This document shows, in pieces, positions 44,981 to 54,766 of a stretch of 64,000 nt of DNA (position 1 is the stretch's first letter; each line of letters starts with the position of its first letter). Under the pieces are notes generated by a model. The model did not search any database, was not told the DNA's origin, and was given only the letters and a program-made list of their open reading frames with translations. This stretch comes from Herbiconiux sp. A18JL235 (GTDB lineage: Bacteria > Actinomycetota > Actinomycetes > Actinomycetales > Microbacteriaceae), in contig NZ_CP162511.1 of the NCBI RefSeq assembly GCF_040939305.1, positions 3,348,001 through 3,412,000 of the forward strand, given 5' to 3'. The position numbers and the translations under genes are program-made.

Positions 44981-46303
44981 GTGACGACCTCCCTCACGAT
45001 CACCTCTGCCACGGCGGATCCGGCCCTGCTGGATCTGCCGTGGCAGTTGCCGTTGGACGAGTGGCCCGACGAGTACATCGCAGCCCTCCCCAAGGGCATC
45101 TCCCGGCACCTCGTGCGCTTCGCGCACCTCTCCGGTCACGTCATCGCCGTGAAGGAGACCACCGACGAGATGGCCAAGCGCGAGTACGAGATGCTGCGCA
45201 CCCTGCAGCGTCTCGACGTGCCCTGCGTCGACCCGCTCGCAGTCATCACGAACCGCAGCGACGACGAGGGCGACAGCCTGCGTTCGGTGCTCGTCACCCG
45301 CCACCTCAAGTTCTCGCTGCCCTACCGCGCCCTGTTCTCGCAGATGCTGCGCCCCGACACCGCGACCCGCCTCGTCGACGCCCTCGCCGTGCTGCTCGTG
45401 CGCCTTCACGTCATCGGCTTCTTCTGGGGCGACGTGTCGCTCTCGAACACCCTGTTCCGCCGCGACGCCGGCGCCTTCGCCGCCTACCTGGTCGACGCCG
45501 AGACCGGCCAGCTGTACGAGGGCGGCCTCTCGAACGGCCAGCGCGAGAACGACCTCGAGATCGCCCGCGTGAACATCGCCGGCGAGCTGATGGACCTCGA
45601 GGCCGGCGGCCGCGTCGACGAAGAACTCGACCCCATCACGGTGTCGAACGGCATCGTCGCCGCCTACCGCTCGCTCTGGAAGGAGCTCACCGGCGCCGAG
45701 TCGTTCAACTCCTCGGAGCGCTGGCGCATCAACGAGCGCGTCGACCGGCTCAACGACCTCGGGTTCGACATCGAGGAACTGGCGATCCGCACCACCGAAG
45801 ACGGCACGACGGTGCGCATCCAGCCCAAGGTGGTGGATGCGGGCCACCACCAGCGCCGCCTGCTCCGGCTCACCGGGCTCGACGCCCAGGAGAACCAGGC
45901 GAGGCGGCTGCTCAACGACCTCGACTCCTACACGGCCAAGTACGGCCGCAAGGGCTACGACGAGGAGATGGTCGCGCACGAGTGGCTCGCCAAAGTGTTC
46001 GAGCCGGTGATCAGAGCGATCCCGCGCGAGCTCCGCGGCAAGCTGGAGCCGGCCGAGATCTTCCACCAGCTGCTCGAGCACCGCTGGTTCATGAGTCAAG
46101 ACCAGAGCCGCGACGTTCCGCTCGCCGAAGCGCTCTCGTCGTACATCGACACGGTGCTGAGGCACCGCCGCGACGAGGCCACCATGATCGCCCCGCCGAC
46201 GGGCGCCATCACGATGGCGATCCCGATCGTGGAGGAGGCGGAGGTCGCCGCTGCCCCCGACGACGCCGAGGGCTCCGACGAGGACTGGCGGCTGAAGGTC
46301 TAG
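44981..46303 (+). CDS. DUF4032 protein, kinase-like fold
   Basis: 440 residues, GTG start 4 bp after the ATPase gene. The N-terminal half has features of lipopolysaccharide-kinase/RIO-like folds: HVIAVKETT (Lys), FWGDVSLSNTLF (catalytic-loop-like) and YLVDAETG (metal-loop-like). The C-terminal DUF4032 part contains RINERVDRLNDLGFDIEEL. The kinase resemblance is seen in motifs; activity is unproven. It converges with rlmB, with 9 bp between the stops. Confidence 0.88.
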   Translation: MTTSLTITSATADPALLDLPWQLPLDEWPDEYIAALPKGISRHLVRFAHLSGHVIAVKETTDEMAKREYEMLRTLQRLDVPCVDPLAVITNRSDDEGDSLRSVLVTRHLKFSLPYRALFSQMLRPDTATRLVDALAVLLVRLHVIGFFWGDVSLSNTLFRRDAGAFAAYLVDAETGQLYEGGLSNGQRENDLEIARVNIAGELMDLEAGGRVDEELDPITVSNGIVAAYRSLWKELTGAESFNSSERWRINERVDRLNDLGFDIEELAIRTTEDGTTVRIQPKVVDAGHHQRRLLRLTGLDAQENQARRLLNDLDSYTAKYGRKGYDEEMVAHEWLAKVFEPVIRAIPRELRGKLEPAEIFHQLLEHRWFMSQDQSRDVPLAEALSSYIDTVLRHRRDEATMIAPPTGAITMAIPIVEEAEVAAAPDDAEGSDEDWRLKV

Positions 46304-46312
46304 CCGACCCGG

Positions 46313-47344
46313 CTAGTCGAAGGACCTCTGACGTGCGATCTCGTACAGCGTCACCGAGGCCGCGATTCCTGCATTGAGCGACTCGGTGCTCGACGCGATC
46401 GGGATCGACACGACGGCGTCGCAGGTCTCGGTGACCAGGCGCGACAGCCCCTTGCCCTCGCTGCCGACGACCACCACGATCGGCCGGTCGGCGAGCTCGA
46501 GCCCGGGAAGCGACACGTCTCCGTCGCCCGCGAGCCCCACCACGAACACCCCGGCGGCCTTGAACGCCTTGAGGGTCTGCGTGAGGTTCGACGCCATCGC
46601 CACGGGCGTGTGCGCCGCAGCTCCGGCCGAGGTCTTCCAGGCCGAGGCCGTGACCCCCACCGAACGCCGCTGCGGCACGATCACGCCGTGGCCGCCGAAC
46701 GCTGCGGTGGAACGGATGATCGCCCCGAGGTTACGCGGATCGGTGATGCCGTCGAGCGCCACGAACAGCGGCGTCTGCTTCGTGCGCAGCACCTCGTCGA
46801 GCAGGGTCTCCGGGTGGGCGTACTCGTAGGGCGGCACTTTGAGCGCGAGCCCCTGGTGCACGGCGTCGTGACCCGACAACCGGTCGAGCTCGGGCCGCAT
46901 CACCTCGAGGATGGGGATGCCGCGCTTGGTCGCGATCGACATCGACTCCTTGACCCGCTCGTCGACCTCGACCCGGAAGGCGACGTAGAGCGCCGTGGCG
47001 GGGATGCGGGCGCGGAGGGCCTCGACCACCGAGTTGCGCCCCGTCACCATCTCGCTGTCGTCGGCCTTCTTCACGCGACGGGCGGGAGCCGGCGCACGGC
47101 CCGCATCCTGACCCCGCTCGTTCGACTTCGCGCCGGGGCGACCCCGCCCGCCCGCGGCGACGAAGCGCTCGCGCGCCGCCTTCGCCTTGCCGGCGGGGTG
47201 GTACGGCCGGTCTTCGGCCTTCGGCGTGGGCTTCTTGCCCTCGAGCGCCTGGCGGCCCTGGCCGCCCGAACCGACGGTGCGGCCCTTGCTCGACTTGCGT
47301 ACGGCGCCGGCCCGCGAGGGGCGGCCCGATCCTGATTTAGCCAT
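46313..47344 (-). CDS. rlmB: 23S rRNA 2'-O-methyltransferase RlmB (SpoU family)
   Basis: 343 residues. A long basic N-terminal region (1-105; Lys/Arg/Gly-rich, likely RNA-contacting) precedes the substrate-binding domain ([12 protein letters not shown]). A SPOUT methyltransferase domain follows, with [15 protein letters not shown] (motif 1), [14 protein letters not shown] (motif 2) and [17 protein letters not shown] (motif 3, knot). It methylates G2251 of 23S rRNA in E. coli. Its start overlaps the end of cysS by 8 bp. Confidence 0.95.
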   Translation of the reverse strand: MAKSGSGRPSRAGAVRKSSKGRTVGSGGQGRQALEGKKPTPKAEDRPYHPAGKAKAARERFVAAGGRGRPGAKSNERGQDAGRAPAPARRVKKADDSEMVTGRNSVVEALRARIPATALYVAFRVEVDERVKESMSIATKRGIPILEVMRPELDRLSGHDAVHQGLALKVPPYEYAHPETLLDEVLRTKQTPLFVALDGITDPRNLGAIIRSTAAFGGHGVIVPQRRSVGVTASAWKTSAGAAAHTPVAMASNLTQTLKAFKAAGVFVVGLAGDGDVSLPGLELADRPIVVVVGSEGKGLSRLVTETCDAVVSIPIASSTESLNAGIAASVTLYEIARQRSFD

Positions 47345-48761
47345 CGAGACTCCAGTGCGCGCCCGAGGGCGTGTCTTCGATCGAGATACCCGCCTGCCCG
47401 AGCTCATCCCGGATGCGGTCTGCTGTGGTGAAATCGCGGCTCGCCCGCGCCGCCTGCCGGTCGTCGACGAGGCGCTCCACGAGGGCGGCGAGCGCTCGTG
47501 CCTCGGCGTCGTCGTGGCGGCCGCCGGCCGCCCACTCGGGCGAGAGCGGGTTGAAGCCGAGCACGTCGGTCATGGCGAGCACCTGGCCGTAGAGCGCCGC
47601 CGTCTCGGCGAGGTCTTCGTCGTCGAGCGCAGCGTTGCCGCGCCGCACCGTCTCATGGATGACCGCAACCGCCTGCGGGACGGCGAGGTCGTCGTCCATC
47701 GCATCCCGGAACTCGTCGGGAACGACGAGCACCTCGGTGCCGGCGAAGCGCGTGTCGGCGAGGCGCCGCTGGGCGCGCTCGAGGAAGCCCTCGATGCGCG
47801 ACACGGCGGCCTCGGCCTCGGCCAGTGCCCCGTCGTGGTACTCCAGGGTGGAGCGGTAGTGCGCGGCGCCGAGGTAGTAGCGCAGAACGACCGGGCGGGC
47901 CGCGGCGATGAGCTCGGAGGCGAAGATGGAGTTGCCGAGCGACTTCGACATCTTCTGCCCGGTCACCGACACGAGCCCGTTGTGCAGCCAGTAGTTCGCG
48001 AACCCGTCGCCCGCCGCGCGCGACTGGGCGAGCTCGTTCTCGTGGTGCGGGAAGCGCAGGTCGAGCCCGCCGCCGTGGATGTCGAACTGCGTGCCGAGGT
48101 ACTTCGTCGACATGGCCGAGCACTCGATGTGCCAGCCCGGCCGGCCGGGCCCCCACGGGCTCACCCAGGCCGCGGTCTCGGGCTCGCCGGTCTTGTGGCC
48201 CTTCCACAGCGCGAAGTCGCGCACGTCGCGCTTGCCGCGCGAGTCGGAGTCGGTGGCCGGCTCCATGTCGTCGAGCTTCTGGTGCGTGAGCTCGCCGTAG
48301 TCGGCCCAGCTCGCGGTGTCGAAGTAGACGTCGCCCGTGCCGTCGTCGGTGGCGTAGGCGTGGCCCGACTCGATGAGGCGGGTGATGATGGCCTGCATCT
48401 CGGGGATCGACGCCGTCGCCCGCGGCTCATAGGTGGGCGGGAGCACGCCGATGGCGTTGTACGCGGCGGTGAACTCGAGCTCGACGCGGTAGGCGAGCGC
48501 CCACCATTCCTCCTCGGTGCCGTCGGCGTTCAGGAGGATCTTGTCGTCGATGTCGGTGACGTTGCGCACGAAGGTGACGGTGTAGCCGCTGTAGGCGAGC
48601 CAGCGCCGCAGCAGGTCGTAGGCAAGCGCCGACCGGAGGTGCCCGATGTGCGGGGAGGACTGCACGGTGGGCCCGCAGACGTAGATGCCCACCCGCCCGG
48701 GAACGAGGGGCGTGAAGTCGCGCAGAGCGCGCTCCTTCGAGTCATGCAGTCGGATGGTCAC
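47337..48761 (-). CDS. cysS: Cysteinyl-tRNA synthetase
   Basis: 474 residues, class I tRNA synthetase. HIGH motif in SPHIGHLRS, zinc-ligand Cys in [16 protein letters not shown], and KMSKS in [10 protein letters not shown] are all present. Located between ispDF (gap 9 bp) and rlmB, in the carD-ispDF-cysS-rlmB operon, the same order as Mycobacterium Rv3583c-Rv3579c. It is CysS rather than MshC, judging by length and the DALR-type end. Confidence 0.97.
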   Translation of the reverse strand: MTIRLHDSKERALRDFTPLVPGRVGIYVCGPTVQSSPHIGHLRSALAYDLLRRWLAYSGYTVTFVRNVTDIDDKILLNADGTEEEWWALAYRVELEFTAAYNAIGVLPPTYEPRATASIPEMQAIITRLIESGHAYATDDGTGDVYFDTASWADYGELTHQKLDDMEPATDSDSRGKRDVRDFALWKGHKTGEPETAAWVSPWGPGRPGWHIECSAMSTKYLGTQFDIHGGGLDLRFPHHENELAQSRAAGDGFANYWLHNGLVSVTGQKMSKSLGNSIFASELIAAARPVVLRYYLGAAHYRSTLEYHDGALAEAEAAVSRIEGFLERAQRRLADTRFAGTEVLVVPDEFRDAMDDDLAVPQAVAVIHETVRRGNAALDDEDLAETAALYGQVLAMTDVLGFNPLSPEWAAGGRHDDAEARALAALVERLVDDRQAARASRDFTTADRIRDELGQAGISIEDTPSGAHWSLDG

Positions 48762-48770
48762 TGCGACAGT

Positions 48771-49973
48771 TTACGGGCTGTGCTCCGCCGATGACGGGCC
48801 TCCCGCGACGAGCGCCGTGACGAGCACTGTGGCGATCGCCGTGAGTCCCTCGCCGCGGCCGGCGTAGCCGAGCCCGTCGGTGGTGGTGGCCGAGACGCTC
48901 ACGGGGGCCGCGAGCACACCACTCAGCACCGCCTCCGCCTCGGCCTTGCGGGGCGCGAAGCGCGGCCGGTTGCCGATCAGCTGCACCGAGACGTTGCCGA
49001 CCGACCAGCCCGCAGCGGCGAGCACCTCGAGCGTGCGGCGCAGGAACACCTCGCCGTGTGCGCCCGCCAGCTCGGGGTCGGCGGTGCCGAAGCGCGAGCC
49101 GAGGTCGCCGAGCCCGGCGGCGCCGAGCAGCGCGTCGCAGATGGCGTGACTCACCACGTCGCCGTCGCTGTGCCCGGCGAGCCCGGCCTCGCCCGGCCAG
49201 TGCAGGCCGGCGAGCCACAGCTCGGCGTCGGCGTCGAAGGCGTGGGCGTCGACTCCGACACCGGTGCGGATGCTCGTCACAGAAGTCCTCCGGAGCAGGT
49301 CGTCGGCCCGGTCGAGGTCGTCGGGCGTGGTGATCTTGAACGACCGCGCGTCTCCCGGCACGACGGCGACCGGATGCCCGGCCTCCCTCACGAGGGCGGC
49401 GTCGTCGGTCATGTCGGCGGCCGCCAGCCGGTAGGCCTCGACGAGCTGGGCCCGGGGGAAGCCCTGCGGGGTCTGCACCGCGGTGAGCCGCGACCGGTCG
49501 ACGGTCGCGCCGACCCGTCCGCCCTCCACCTGCTTCACCGTGTCGGTGACGGGGAGGCCCGGAATCGCTCCGTGACCCGTGGCGCGCACCTCGGCGATCA
49601 CCCGTTCGAACACCGACGCCGGGGTGAAGGCGCGCGCGGCGTCGTGCACGAGAACGATGTCGACGTCGTCTCCGAGCGCCGCCAGCCCGGCCGCGACCGA
49701 ACGCTGCCGGGTGTCGCTGCCGGCGACGACCGAACCCCCGAGGCCGGAGGCCGAGACGAGAGCGGTCGCCTCGTCGACGAGCGGTGCGGGAACGACCACC
49801 ACCAGGTCGATCGGTTCGCTCGCGGAGGCGAGGGCGGCGACCGCGTCGAGCGACCGCTCGAGAACGGTGCGACCCGCGATCGGCACGAAAGCCTTCGGCT
49901 CTGCTCGGCCGAGCCGGGTGCCCGAGCCCGCGGCCACGACGATGACGGCGACCGTCGGTCGCTGCGGGGACAC
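48771..49973 (-). CDS. ispDF: Bifunctional IspD/IspF (MEP pathway)
   Basis: 400 residues joining two non-consecutive steps of the MEP isoprenoid pathway. Residues about 6-230 are Isp[12 protein letters not shown], then VHDAARAF, cytidylyltransferase. Residues about 238-395 are Isp[10 protein letters not shown] (metal Asp/His), [14 protein letters not shown], and [14 protein letters not shown] (MECDP synthase). The fusion is seen in several actinobacteria and proteobacteria. It lies 15 bp after carD. Confidence 0.96.
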   Translation of the reverse strand: MSPQRPTVAVIVVAAGSGTRLGRAEPKAFVPIAGRTVLERSLDAVAALASASEPIDLVVVVPAPLVDEATALVSASGLGGSVVAGSDTRQRSVAAGLAALGDDVDIVLVHDAARAFTPASVFERVIAEVRATGHGAIPGLPVTDTVKQVEGGRVGATVDRSRLTAVQTPQGFPRAQLVEAYRLAAADMTDDAALVREAGHPVAVVPGDARSFKITTPDDLDRADDLLRRTSVTSIRTGVGVDAHAFDADAELWLAGLHWPGEAGLAGHSDGDVVSHAICDALLGAAGLGDLGSRFGTADPELAGAHGEVFLRRTLEVLAAAGWSVGNVSVQLIGNRPRFAPRKAEAEAVLSGVLAAPVSVSATTTDGLGYAGRGEGLTAIATVLVTALVAGGPSSAEHSP

Positions 49974-49988
49974 GAGAGGTGGCTGCGG

Positions 49989-50471
49989 CTAGGAGGCCAG
50001 AACCTCGTCGAGCACCAGCGAGGCCTTCTCCTCGTCGGTCTTCTCGGCGAGCGCCAGCTCGGAGATGAGGATCTGCCGGGCCTTGGCCAGCATCCGCTTC
50101 TCACCCGCCGAGAGGCCGCGGTCTTGATCGCGGCGCCAGAGGTCGCGCACGACCTCGCTCACCTTGATGACGTCGCCCGAGGCGAGCTTCTCGAGGTTCG
50201 CCTTGTAGCGGCGCGACCAGTTCGTCGGCTCCTCGGTGAACGGCGCGCGCAGCACCTCGAACACCTTGTCGAGACCCTCACGGCCGATGACATCGCGCAC
50301 GCCGACCAGGTCGACGTTCTCGGCGGGGACCTCGATGGTGAGGTCGCCCTGCGTGACACGGAGCTTGAGGTAGATCTTCTCCTCGCCCTTGATCACGCGG
50401 GTCTTGACCTCGGAGATCGTCGCGGCTCCGTGGTGCGGGTAAACGACGGTCTCGCCAACCTCAAAAAGCAT
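49989..50471 (-). CDS. carD: CarD-family RNA polymerase-binding regulator
   Basis: 160 residues. N-terminal RID domain (1-55; [17 protein letters not shown]) binds the RNA polymerase beta subunit, and the C-terminal helical domain contacts DNA at the open complex. Needed for rRNA promoter control in mycobacteria. The ATG at 50471 gives the same length as the M. tuberculosis protein. First gene of the carD-ispDF-cysS-rlmB operon; a palindrome overlaps its -35 region. Confidence 0.97.
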   Translation of the reverse strand: MLFEVGETVVYPHHGAATISEVKTRVIKGEEKIYLKLRVTQGDLTIEVPAENVDLVGVRDVIGREGLDKVFEVLRAPFTEEPTNWSRRYKANLEKLASGDVIKVSEVVRDLWRRDQDRGLSAGEKRMLAKARQILISELALAEKTDEEKASLVLDEVLAS

Positions 50472-50517
50472 GAATGGATGTCCTTCCGTGACCTCAAGGA
50501 TACCACAGGGGCTTTCT

Positions 50518-50535
50518 GGTAAGGGTGCCCTTACC
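50518..50535. promoter_or_regulatory. 18-bp palindrome between carD and the lpqE-like gene
   Basis: GGTAAGGG, TG, CCCTTACC: perfect 8-bp arms. It lies 46 bp upstream of carD, at about the -35 position of a TATCCT hexamer on the minus strand (50497-50502), and 63 bp upstream of the lipoprotein gene. Likely an operator for either or both genes; the binding protein is unknown. Confidence 0.5.
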
Positions 50536-50598
50536 CACTCCCCCGGCACCGCTCGTTGTAGGCTGAGCGTCAAAGCGTCTACGACTCTGGAGGGTCCT

Positions 50599-51174
50599 GT
50601 GAGAGCTCGGTTCGCCGCATCCGTTCTGGTGGTTGCACTCGTCGGTTTCGGTACTGCAGGATGCGCGTTCATCACCCCGCAGGCCACCACCAAGATCATC
50701 GAGGCCTCCGACGGCGTGAACGGCGACCTCGGCGCGGTGGCGGTGCGCAATGCCACTCTCATCAGCGAAGACGGCGAGCTGGCGAGCCTCCTGGTCTCGT
50801 TCGTGAACACCAGCGACTCCACCCAGCAGGTGCTCGTGCAGTACGAAGACGGCGCGACCGGCGAGCGGGTGAACCAGAAGGTCTCGGCCGCCGGCAACGG
50901 CGCCATCACGAGCTTCGGCGCCGAGGGCGGCGAGCAGATCCTGCTCGAGAACGTCTCGGCCCCCGGCAGCCTCTTCCCCGTCTACTTCCAGTACGGCGAC
51001 GAAGAGGGCAAGCAGATCATGGTGCCCGTGCTGAACACCTCGCTGCCCGAGTACAGCGGCCTGGCCCCCACCCCGTCGCCGACCCCCACCGTCATCATCA
51101 CCCCGACGGCCGTGCCGGTTCCCACTCCCGCGGCGACGCCGGAGCCCGAACCCACCACCACGCCCGCCGAGTAG
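50599..51174 (+). CDS. LpqE-like lipoprotein
   Basis: 191 residues, GTG start with GGAGGG 4-5 nt upstream. Lipobox TAGC (Cys about residue 22), then a domain of about 120 residues that is beta-rich ([25 protein letters not shown]), and a Pro/Thr-rich tail. Divergent from carD, exactly where lpqE (Rv3584) sits in M. tuberculosis, which supports the identification. Function of LpqE-type proteins is not firmly known. Confidence 0.85.
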   Translation: MRARFAASVLVVALVGFGTAGCAFITPQATTKIIEASDGVNGDLGAVAVRNATLISEDGELASLLVSFVNTSDSTQQVLVQYEDGATGERVNQKVSAAGNGAITSFGAEGGEQILLENVSAPGSLFPVYFQYGDEEGKQIMVPVLNTSLPEYSGLAPTPSPTPTVIITPTAVPVPTPAATPEPEPTTTPAE

Positions 51175-51198
51175 CAGGCGGGGCGGGGAACGCCTGCC

Positions 51199-51879
51199 TC
51201 AGCCCTCGAAGCGGTAGCCCAGCCCGCGCACCGTCACCAGGAGTGTCGGCTCCGACGGCGTCTTCTCGATCTTCGACCGGATGCGCTTGATGTGCACGTC
51301 GAGGGTCTTGGTGTCGCCGAAGTAGTCGGAGCCCCAGACCCGGTCGATCAGCTGTCCGCGGGTGAGCACGCGCCCCGCGTTCCGCAGCAGCAGCTCGAGC
51401 AGCTCGAACTCCTTCAGCGGCATGCTCACCTCGGTGCCGTCGACGGCGACCGTGTGCCGCTCGACGTCCATCGACACGGGCCCCGCCTTCAGCATGGGCT
51501 CCGCCGCGTCGAGCACCTCGAGCTGGCGGCGCATCACAGCGCGGATGCGCGCGAGCAGTTCCCGCGTGGAGTACGGCTTCGTGACGTAGTCGTCGGCGCC
51601 GAGCTCGAGCCCCACGACGATGTCGATCTCGGAGTCCTTCGCGGTGAGCATGATGATCGGCACCGAGGAGCGGGTACGGATCTCCCGGCACACCTCGGTA
51701 CCCGGGATGCCCGGGATCATGAGGTCGAGCAGGATGATGTCGACTCCCCCGCGATCGAACTCGCTGATGGCGCTCGGCCCGTCGGGGGCGACGGTGACGC
51801 CGTAGCCCTCCCGCCGCAGCAGGTAGCTGAGCGGCTCGCTGAGGGCCGCCTCGTCTTCGACGAGCAGGATGTGGGTCAT
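51199..51879 (-). CDS. regX3: Response regulator RegX3 (phosphate response)
   Basis: 226 residues: receiver (1-118; VEDEAAL, LLDLMIPG with the phosphoacceptor Asp, YVTKPY) and a winged helix (KEFELLELLLRNAGRVL, HIKRIRSKIE). Activates phosphate-starvation genes in mycobacteria. Its start overlaps the senX3 stop as ATGA. The divergent phoU lies beyond senX3, and the 11-bp repeats between them are its likely sites. Confidence 0.92.
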   Translation of the reverse strand: MTHILLVEDEAALSEPLSYLLRREGYGVTVAPDGPSAISEFDRGGVDIILLDLMIPGIPGTEVCREIRTRSSVPIIMLTAKDSEIDIVVGLELGADDYVTKPYSTRELLARIRAVMRRQLEVLDAAEPMLKAGPVSMDVERHTVAVDGTEVSMPLKEFELLELLLRNAGRVLTRGQLIDRVWGSDYFGDTKTLDVHIKRIRSKIEKTPSEPTLLVTVRGLGYRFEG

Positions 51880-53030
51880 CGTTTCTCTCCTTGCGGTGCC
51901 GCAGTGGTCTGTCCGGCCTCAGGCAGCCGGATGGTGAAGGTCGAGCCCTGGCCGATCTGCGACCAGGCCCTGATGTCGCCGCCGTGGTTCTGCACGATGT
52001 GCTTCACGATGCTGAGGCCGAGGCCGGTGCCCCCGGTGTTGCGCGAGCGCGCCTGGTCGACGCGGAAGAACCGTTCGAACACCCGGGGCAGGTCTTCTTC
52101 GGGGATGCCGATGCCCTGGTCGGTCACCACGATCTCCGCGACACCGTCGTCGTGGTGCACCCCGATGCCGATACGCGAGTTGTCGGGCGAGTACTGCACG
52201 GCGTTCGCCACCAGGTTGTTCACGGCCAGGGTGAGCAACGCCTCGTCGCCCACCACGTGCACGTGTTTGGCGCCGCCCACCGCGAGGGTCATGCCCCGCG
52301 CATCCGCCACCACGTGGTTCTGGTCGACGGCGGAGGAGACGATCGCGTCGAGGTCGATGCGCGTGGCCCCGGCGAGCACATCAGTGGCCTGGAGCCGGGA
52401 GAGCTCGATGATCTCGCGGGTGATCTGTGACAGCCGCGCAGCCTCGGTGCCCATGCGCCTGGCGAAACGGCGCACCTGCTCGGGGTCGTCGGAGGCGGGT
52501 TCCAGCGCCTCGGCGAGCAGCGCGATGGCGCCGATGGGGGTCTTCAGCTCGTGGCTGATGTTGGCGATGAAGTCGCGCCGCGTCTCCTCGAGCCGGTACG
52601 ACTCGGTGCGGTCGTCGGCGAGCACGAGCGTGTAGCGGCTGCCGAGCCGCGCCGCCCGCACGTCGAGGTGCACGTTCGCGTCGCCGAACGGGCCCCGCGC
52701 GATCACCACCTCGCGCACGATCGGCGCTCCGTCGCGCTGCACCTCGGCGACCATGTCCTTGATCTCCTGGCGCACCAGCATCCCGTTCGCCACCAGGCCG
52801 AAGCCGTAGGCCGCCGACGAGGCCTTCACGACGTTGTTCGAGGGGTCGATCACGAGACCCGCCGACTCGATGGCGTCGATCACCTGATCGACCCCGTCGG
52901 GCACGGCGGTCGACGCCACCGTGACGGCGTTGTTTCCCCGCCGTTCAGCCACGTGCAGGAGGATGACGAATCCTGCCCCGATGACAAGGCCGAGTGCCAG
53001 AGACAACAGCACCAACCAGCCTGTTTCCAT
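51876..53030 (-). CDS. senX3: Sensor histidine kinase SenX3
   Basis: 384 residues. One N-terminal TM helix or pair (about 5-27), PAS-like domain (about 45-150), HisKA with SHELKTPIGAI (phospho-His), then an ATPase domain with NNLVANAVQYS (N-box), DQGIGIP and GGTGLGLSIV. With RegX3 and PhoU it forms the phosphate-sensing module. The ATG at 53030 is chosen because the TM segment follows at once. Confidence 0.93.
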   Translation of the reverse strand: METGWLVLLSLALGLVIGAGFVILLHVAERRGNNAVTVASTAVPDGVDQVIDAIESAGLVIDPSNNVVKASSAAYGFGLVANGMLVRQEIKDMVAEVQRDGAPIVREVVIARGPFGDANVHLDVRAARLGSRYTLVLADDRTESYRLEETRRDFIANISHELKTPIGAIALLAEALEPASDDPEQVRRFARRMGTEAARLSQITREIIELSRLQATDVLAGATRIDLDAIVSSAVDQNHVVADARGMTLAVGGAKHVHVVGDEALLTLAVNNLVANAVQYSPDNSRIGIGVHHDDGVAEIVVTDQGIGIPEEDLPRVFERFFRVDQARSRNTGGTGLGLSIVKHIVQNHGGDIRAWSQIGQGSTFTIRLPEAGQTTAAPQGEKR

Positions 53031-53102
53031 GGCAACTACACTAGTGAACCGCAATCGGTGGAAACCGGCGCGAGCCCCGGCAACGCCGTCGCTTCGCCGA
53101 GT

Positions 53103-53131
53103 GTTCAACTCCGGGGCACCTCGCGTTAACC
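53103..53131 (+). promoter_or_regulatory. Pho-box-like triple direct repeat
   Basis: Three 7-mers in exact 11-bp register: GTTCAAC (53103), GGGCACC (53114), GTTAACC (53125), each followed by a 4-nt spacer. This is the layout of PhoP/RegX3-type boxes (GTTCACC plus 4). A reverse-strand GGTTCAC also lies near 53044-53050. Position between divergent senX3 and phoU supports RegX3 control of both. Confidence 0.6.
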
Positions 53132-53239
53132 GAGTGCCTGAGAGGATTGACCTGTCGCCCGCCGTGAGCGGCAGTGACTTCGTGCGTGCGCGACCGATCG
53201 CCGACGCGCACGCCGTACCCCGAGAAAGGACCCACACGC

Positions 53240-53896
53240 ATGCGTGAGGTATTCCAGCAAGAACTGCGCGAGGTTCAGGAGCGTCTCGTCGAGATCTCCG
53301 AGCTCGTGACCGTCGCCATCACCAATGCGACCACAGCCTTCAACGAGTCGAACGTGACCCTCGCCGAGACGGTCATCGCCGAAGACCCGAAGATCGACGC
53401 CCTCGCCGCCAGCCTCGACGAGCTCGCCATCAGCATCCTCGCCCTGCAGCAGCCCGTCGCCCGCGACCTCCGCATCGTCGTGACCGCGCTGCGCGTGAGC
53501 GCCTCGCTCGAGCGCATGGGCGACATCGCCGAGCACATCGCCCAGCTGGCCCGCTACCGCTACCCCGACAAGGTGGTGAAGAAGAGCCTCCGCCAGACCT
53601 TCGCCGAGATGGGCCGGCTCGACGTCGAGATCGCGAAGAAGCTCACCGTCGTGCTGCAGACCGAAGACCTCGCCATCGCCGAGGAGATGCGCAACGACGA
53701 CGACAAGATCGACGAGCTGCACGTGAGCGTCTTCGACGCGGTGCTCGCCGCCACCTGGAAGGGCGAGGCCGTCGACACCGTCGACGTCACGCTGGCCAGC
53801 CGCTACCACGAGCGCTTCGCCGACCACGCCGTCTCCATCGCCAAGAAGGTGCAGTACCTCGCCACCGGCGAGTGGGTCGGCTCGACCAACGCCTGA
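53240..53896 (+). CDS. phoU: Phosphate signalling protein PhoU
   Basis: 218 residues, two PhoU three-helix repeats with the metal-cluster motifs ERMGDIAEHIAQLARY and RYHERFADHAVSIAKK. It damps the SenX3 kinase when phosphate is plentiful and interacts with the Pst importer. The ATG at 53240 follows GAAAGGA. Divergent from senX3-regX3; ends at a bidirectional terminator. Confidence 0.95.
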   Translation: MREVFQQELREVQERLVEISELVTVAITNATTAFNESNVTLAETVIAEDPKIDALAASLDELAISILALQQPVARDLRIVVTALRVSASLERMGDIAEHIAQLARYRYPDKVVKKSLRQTFAEMGRLDVEIAKKLTVVLQTEDLAIAEEMRNDDDKIDELHVSVFDAVLAATWKGEAVDTVDVTLASRYHERFADHAVSIAKKVQYLATGEWVGSTNA

Positions 53897-53915
53897 GCCG
53901 CATCCTGCGGCACGA

Positions 53916-53957
53916 GAAAGGCCCCGGCCCCTCCTGTTCGGAGGGCCGGGGCCTTTC
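53916..53957. terminator. Bidirectional terminator between phoU and gpmA
   Basis: GAAAGGCCCCGGCCC pairs with GGGCCGGGGCCTTTC; A-run on one side and T-run on the other, so it can stop transcripts from both convergent genes. It begins 19 bp after the phoU stop and ends 9 bp before the gpmA stop. Confidence 0.85.
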
Positions 53958-53966
53958 GTATCGGTG

Positions 53967-54722
53967 CTACTTCTTGTTGCCCTGGGCCGCGACGGCGGCG
54001 GCGCCGGCGGCGGCGGCCTCGGGGTCGAGGTACTCGGCCGGGGCGATCGGTACGAACGACTCGTCGAGCTTGTAGACCAGCGGGATGCCGGTGGGGATGT
54101 TGAGCTCGGCGATGTCGTCGTCGGAGATGCCGTCGAGGTGCTTCACCAGCGCGCGCAGCGAGTTGCCGTGGGCGGTCACGAGCACGGTCTTGCCGAGGGC
54201 GAGGTCGCCCGTGATGTCGCTCTCCCAGTAGGGCAGCATCCGCTCGATGACGTCTTTCAGGCACTCGGTGCGGGGCACCGCGTCGCCCAGGTCTGCGTAG
54301 CGCGGGTCGCCGACCTGCGAGTAGGGGTCGTCGTCGGCGATGGGGGGCGGCGGCACGTCGAACGAGCGGCGCCAGGTCTGGAACTGCTCGGGGCCGTACT
54401 CGGCGAGGGTCTGCGCCTTGTCCTTGCCCTGGAGGGCGCCGTAGTGGCGCTCGTTGAGGCGCCACGAGCGCTTCACGTCGATCCACGAGCGATCGGCCTC
54501 GGCGAGGGCGAGTTCGGCGGTGCGGATGGCGCGAGTGAGGCGCGAGGTGTACAGCACGTCGGGCAGCACGCCCGAGTCGGCGAGCAGTTCACCGGCACGC
54601 TTGGCCTCCGCGACTCCCTGCTCCGAGAGCTGCACGTCGACCCATCCGGTGAACAGGTTCTTCTGGTTCCAGTCGCTGTTGCCGTGGCGCAGCAGAACGA
54701 GGGTGTAGGGCTCAGTAGGCAT
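53967..54722 (-). CDS. gpmA: Phosphoglycerate mutase, cofactor-dependent
   Basis: 251 residues. [10 protein letters not shown] carries the phospho-His of the RHG motif, and [14 protein letters not shown] the second catalytic His. Full length for 2,3-bisphosphoglycerate-dependent mutase of glycolysis. TAGGAT (minus strand, 54729-54734) ends 6 nt before the ATG, so leaderless. gpm next to senX3/regX3 is the order in Mycobacterium. Confidence 0.95.
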   Translation of the reverse strand: MPTEPYTLVLLRHGNSDWNQKNLFTGWVDVQLSEQGVAEAKRAGELLADSGVLPDVLYTSRLTRAIRTAELALAEADRSWIDVKRSWRLNERHYGALQGKDKAQTLAEYGPEQFQTWRRSFDVPPPPIADDDPYSQVGDPRYADLGDAVPRTECLKDVIERMLPYWESDITGDLALGKTVLVTAHGNSLRALVKHLDGISDDDIAELNIPTGIPLVYKLDESFVPIAPAEYLDPEAAAAGAAAVAAQGNKK

Positions 54723-54766
54723 GCCTTCATCCTATGGGCCGCAGCCCGCCGTGATTGGATGAGGGC

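Noticed and set aside
47187-48794. 535-codon plus-strand frame over cysS and rlmB
   Set aside because: Antisense shadow of cysS; no recognisable protein, and cysS is unambiguous.
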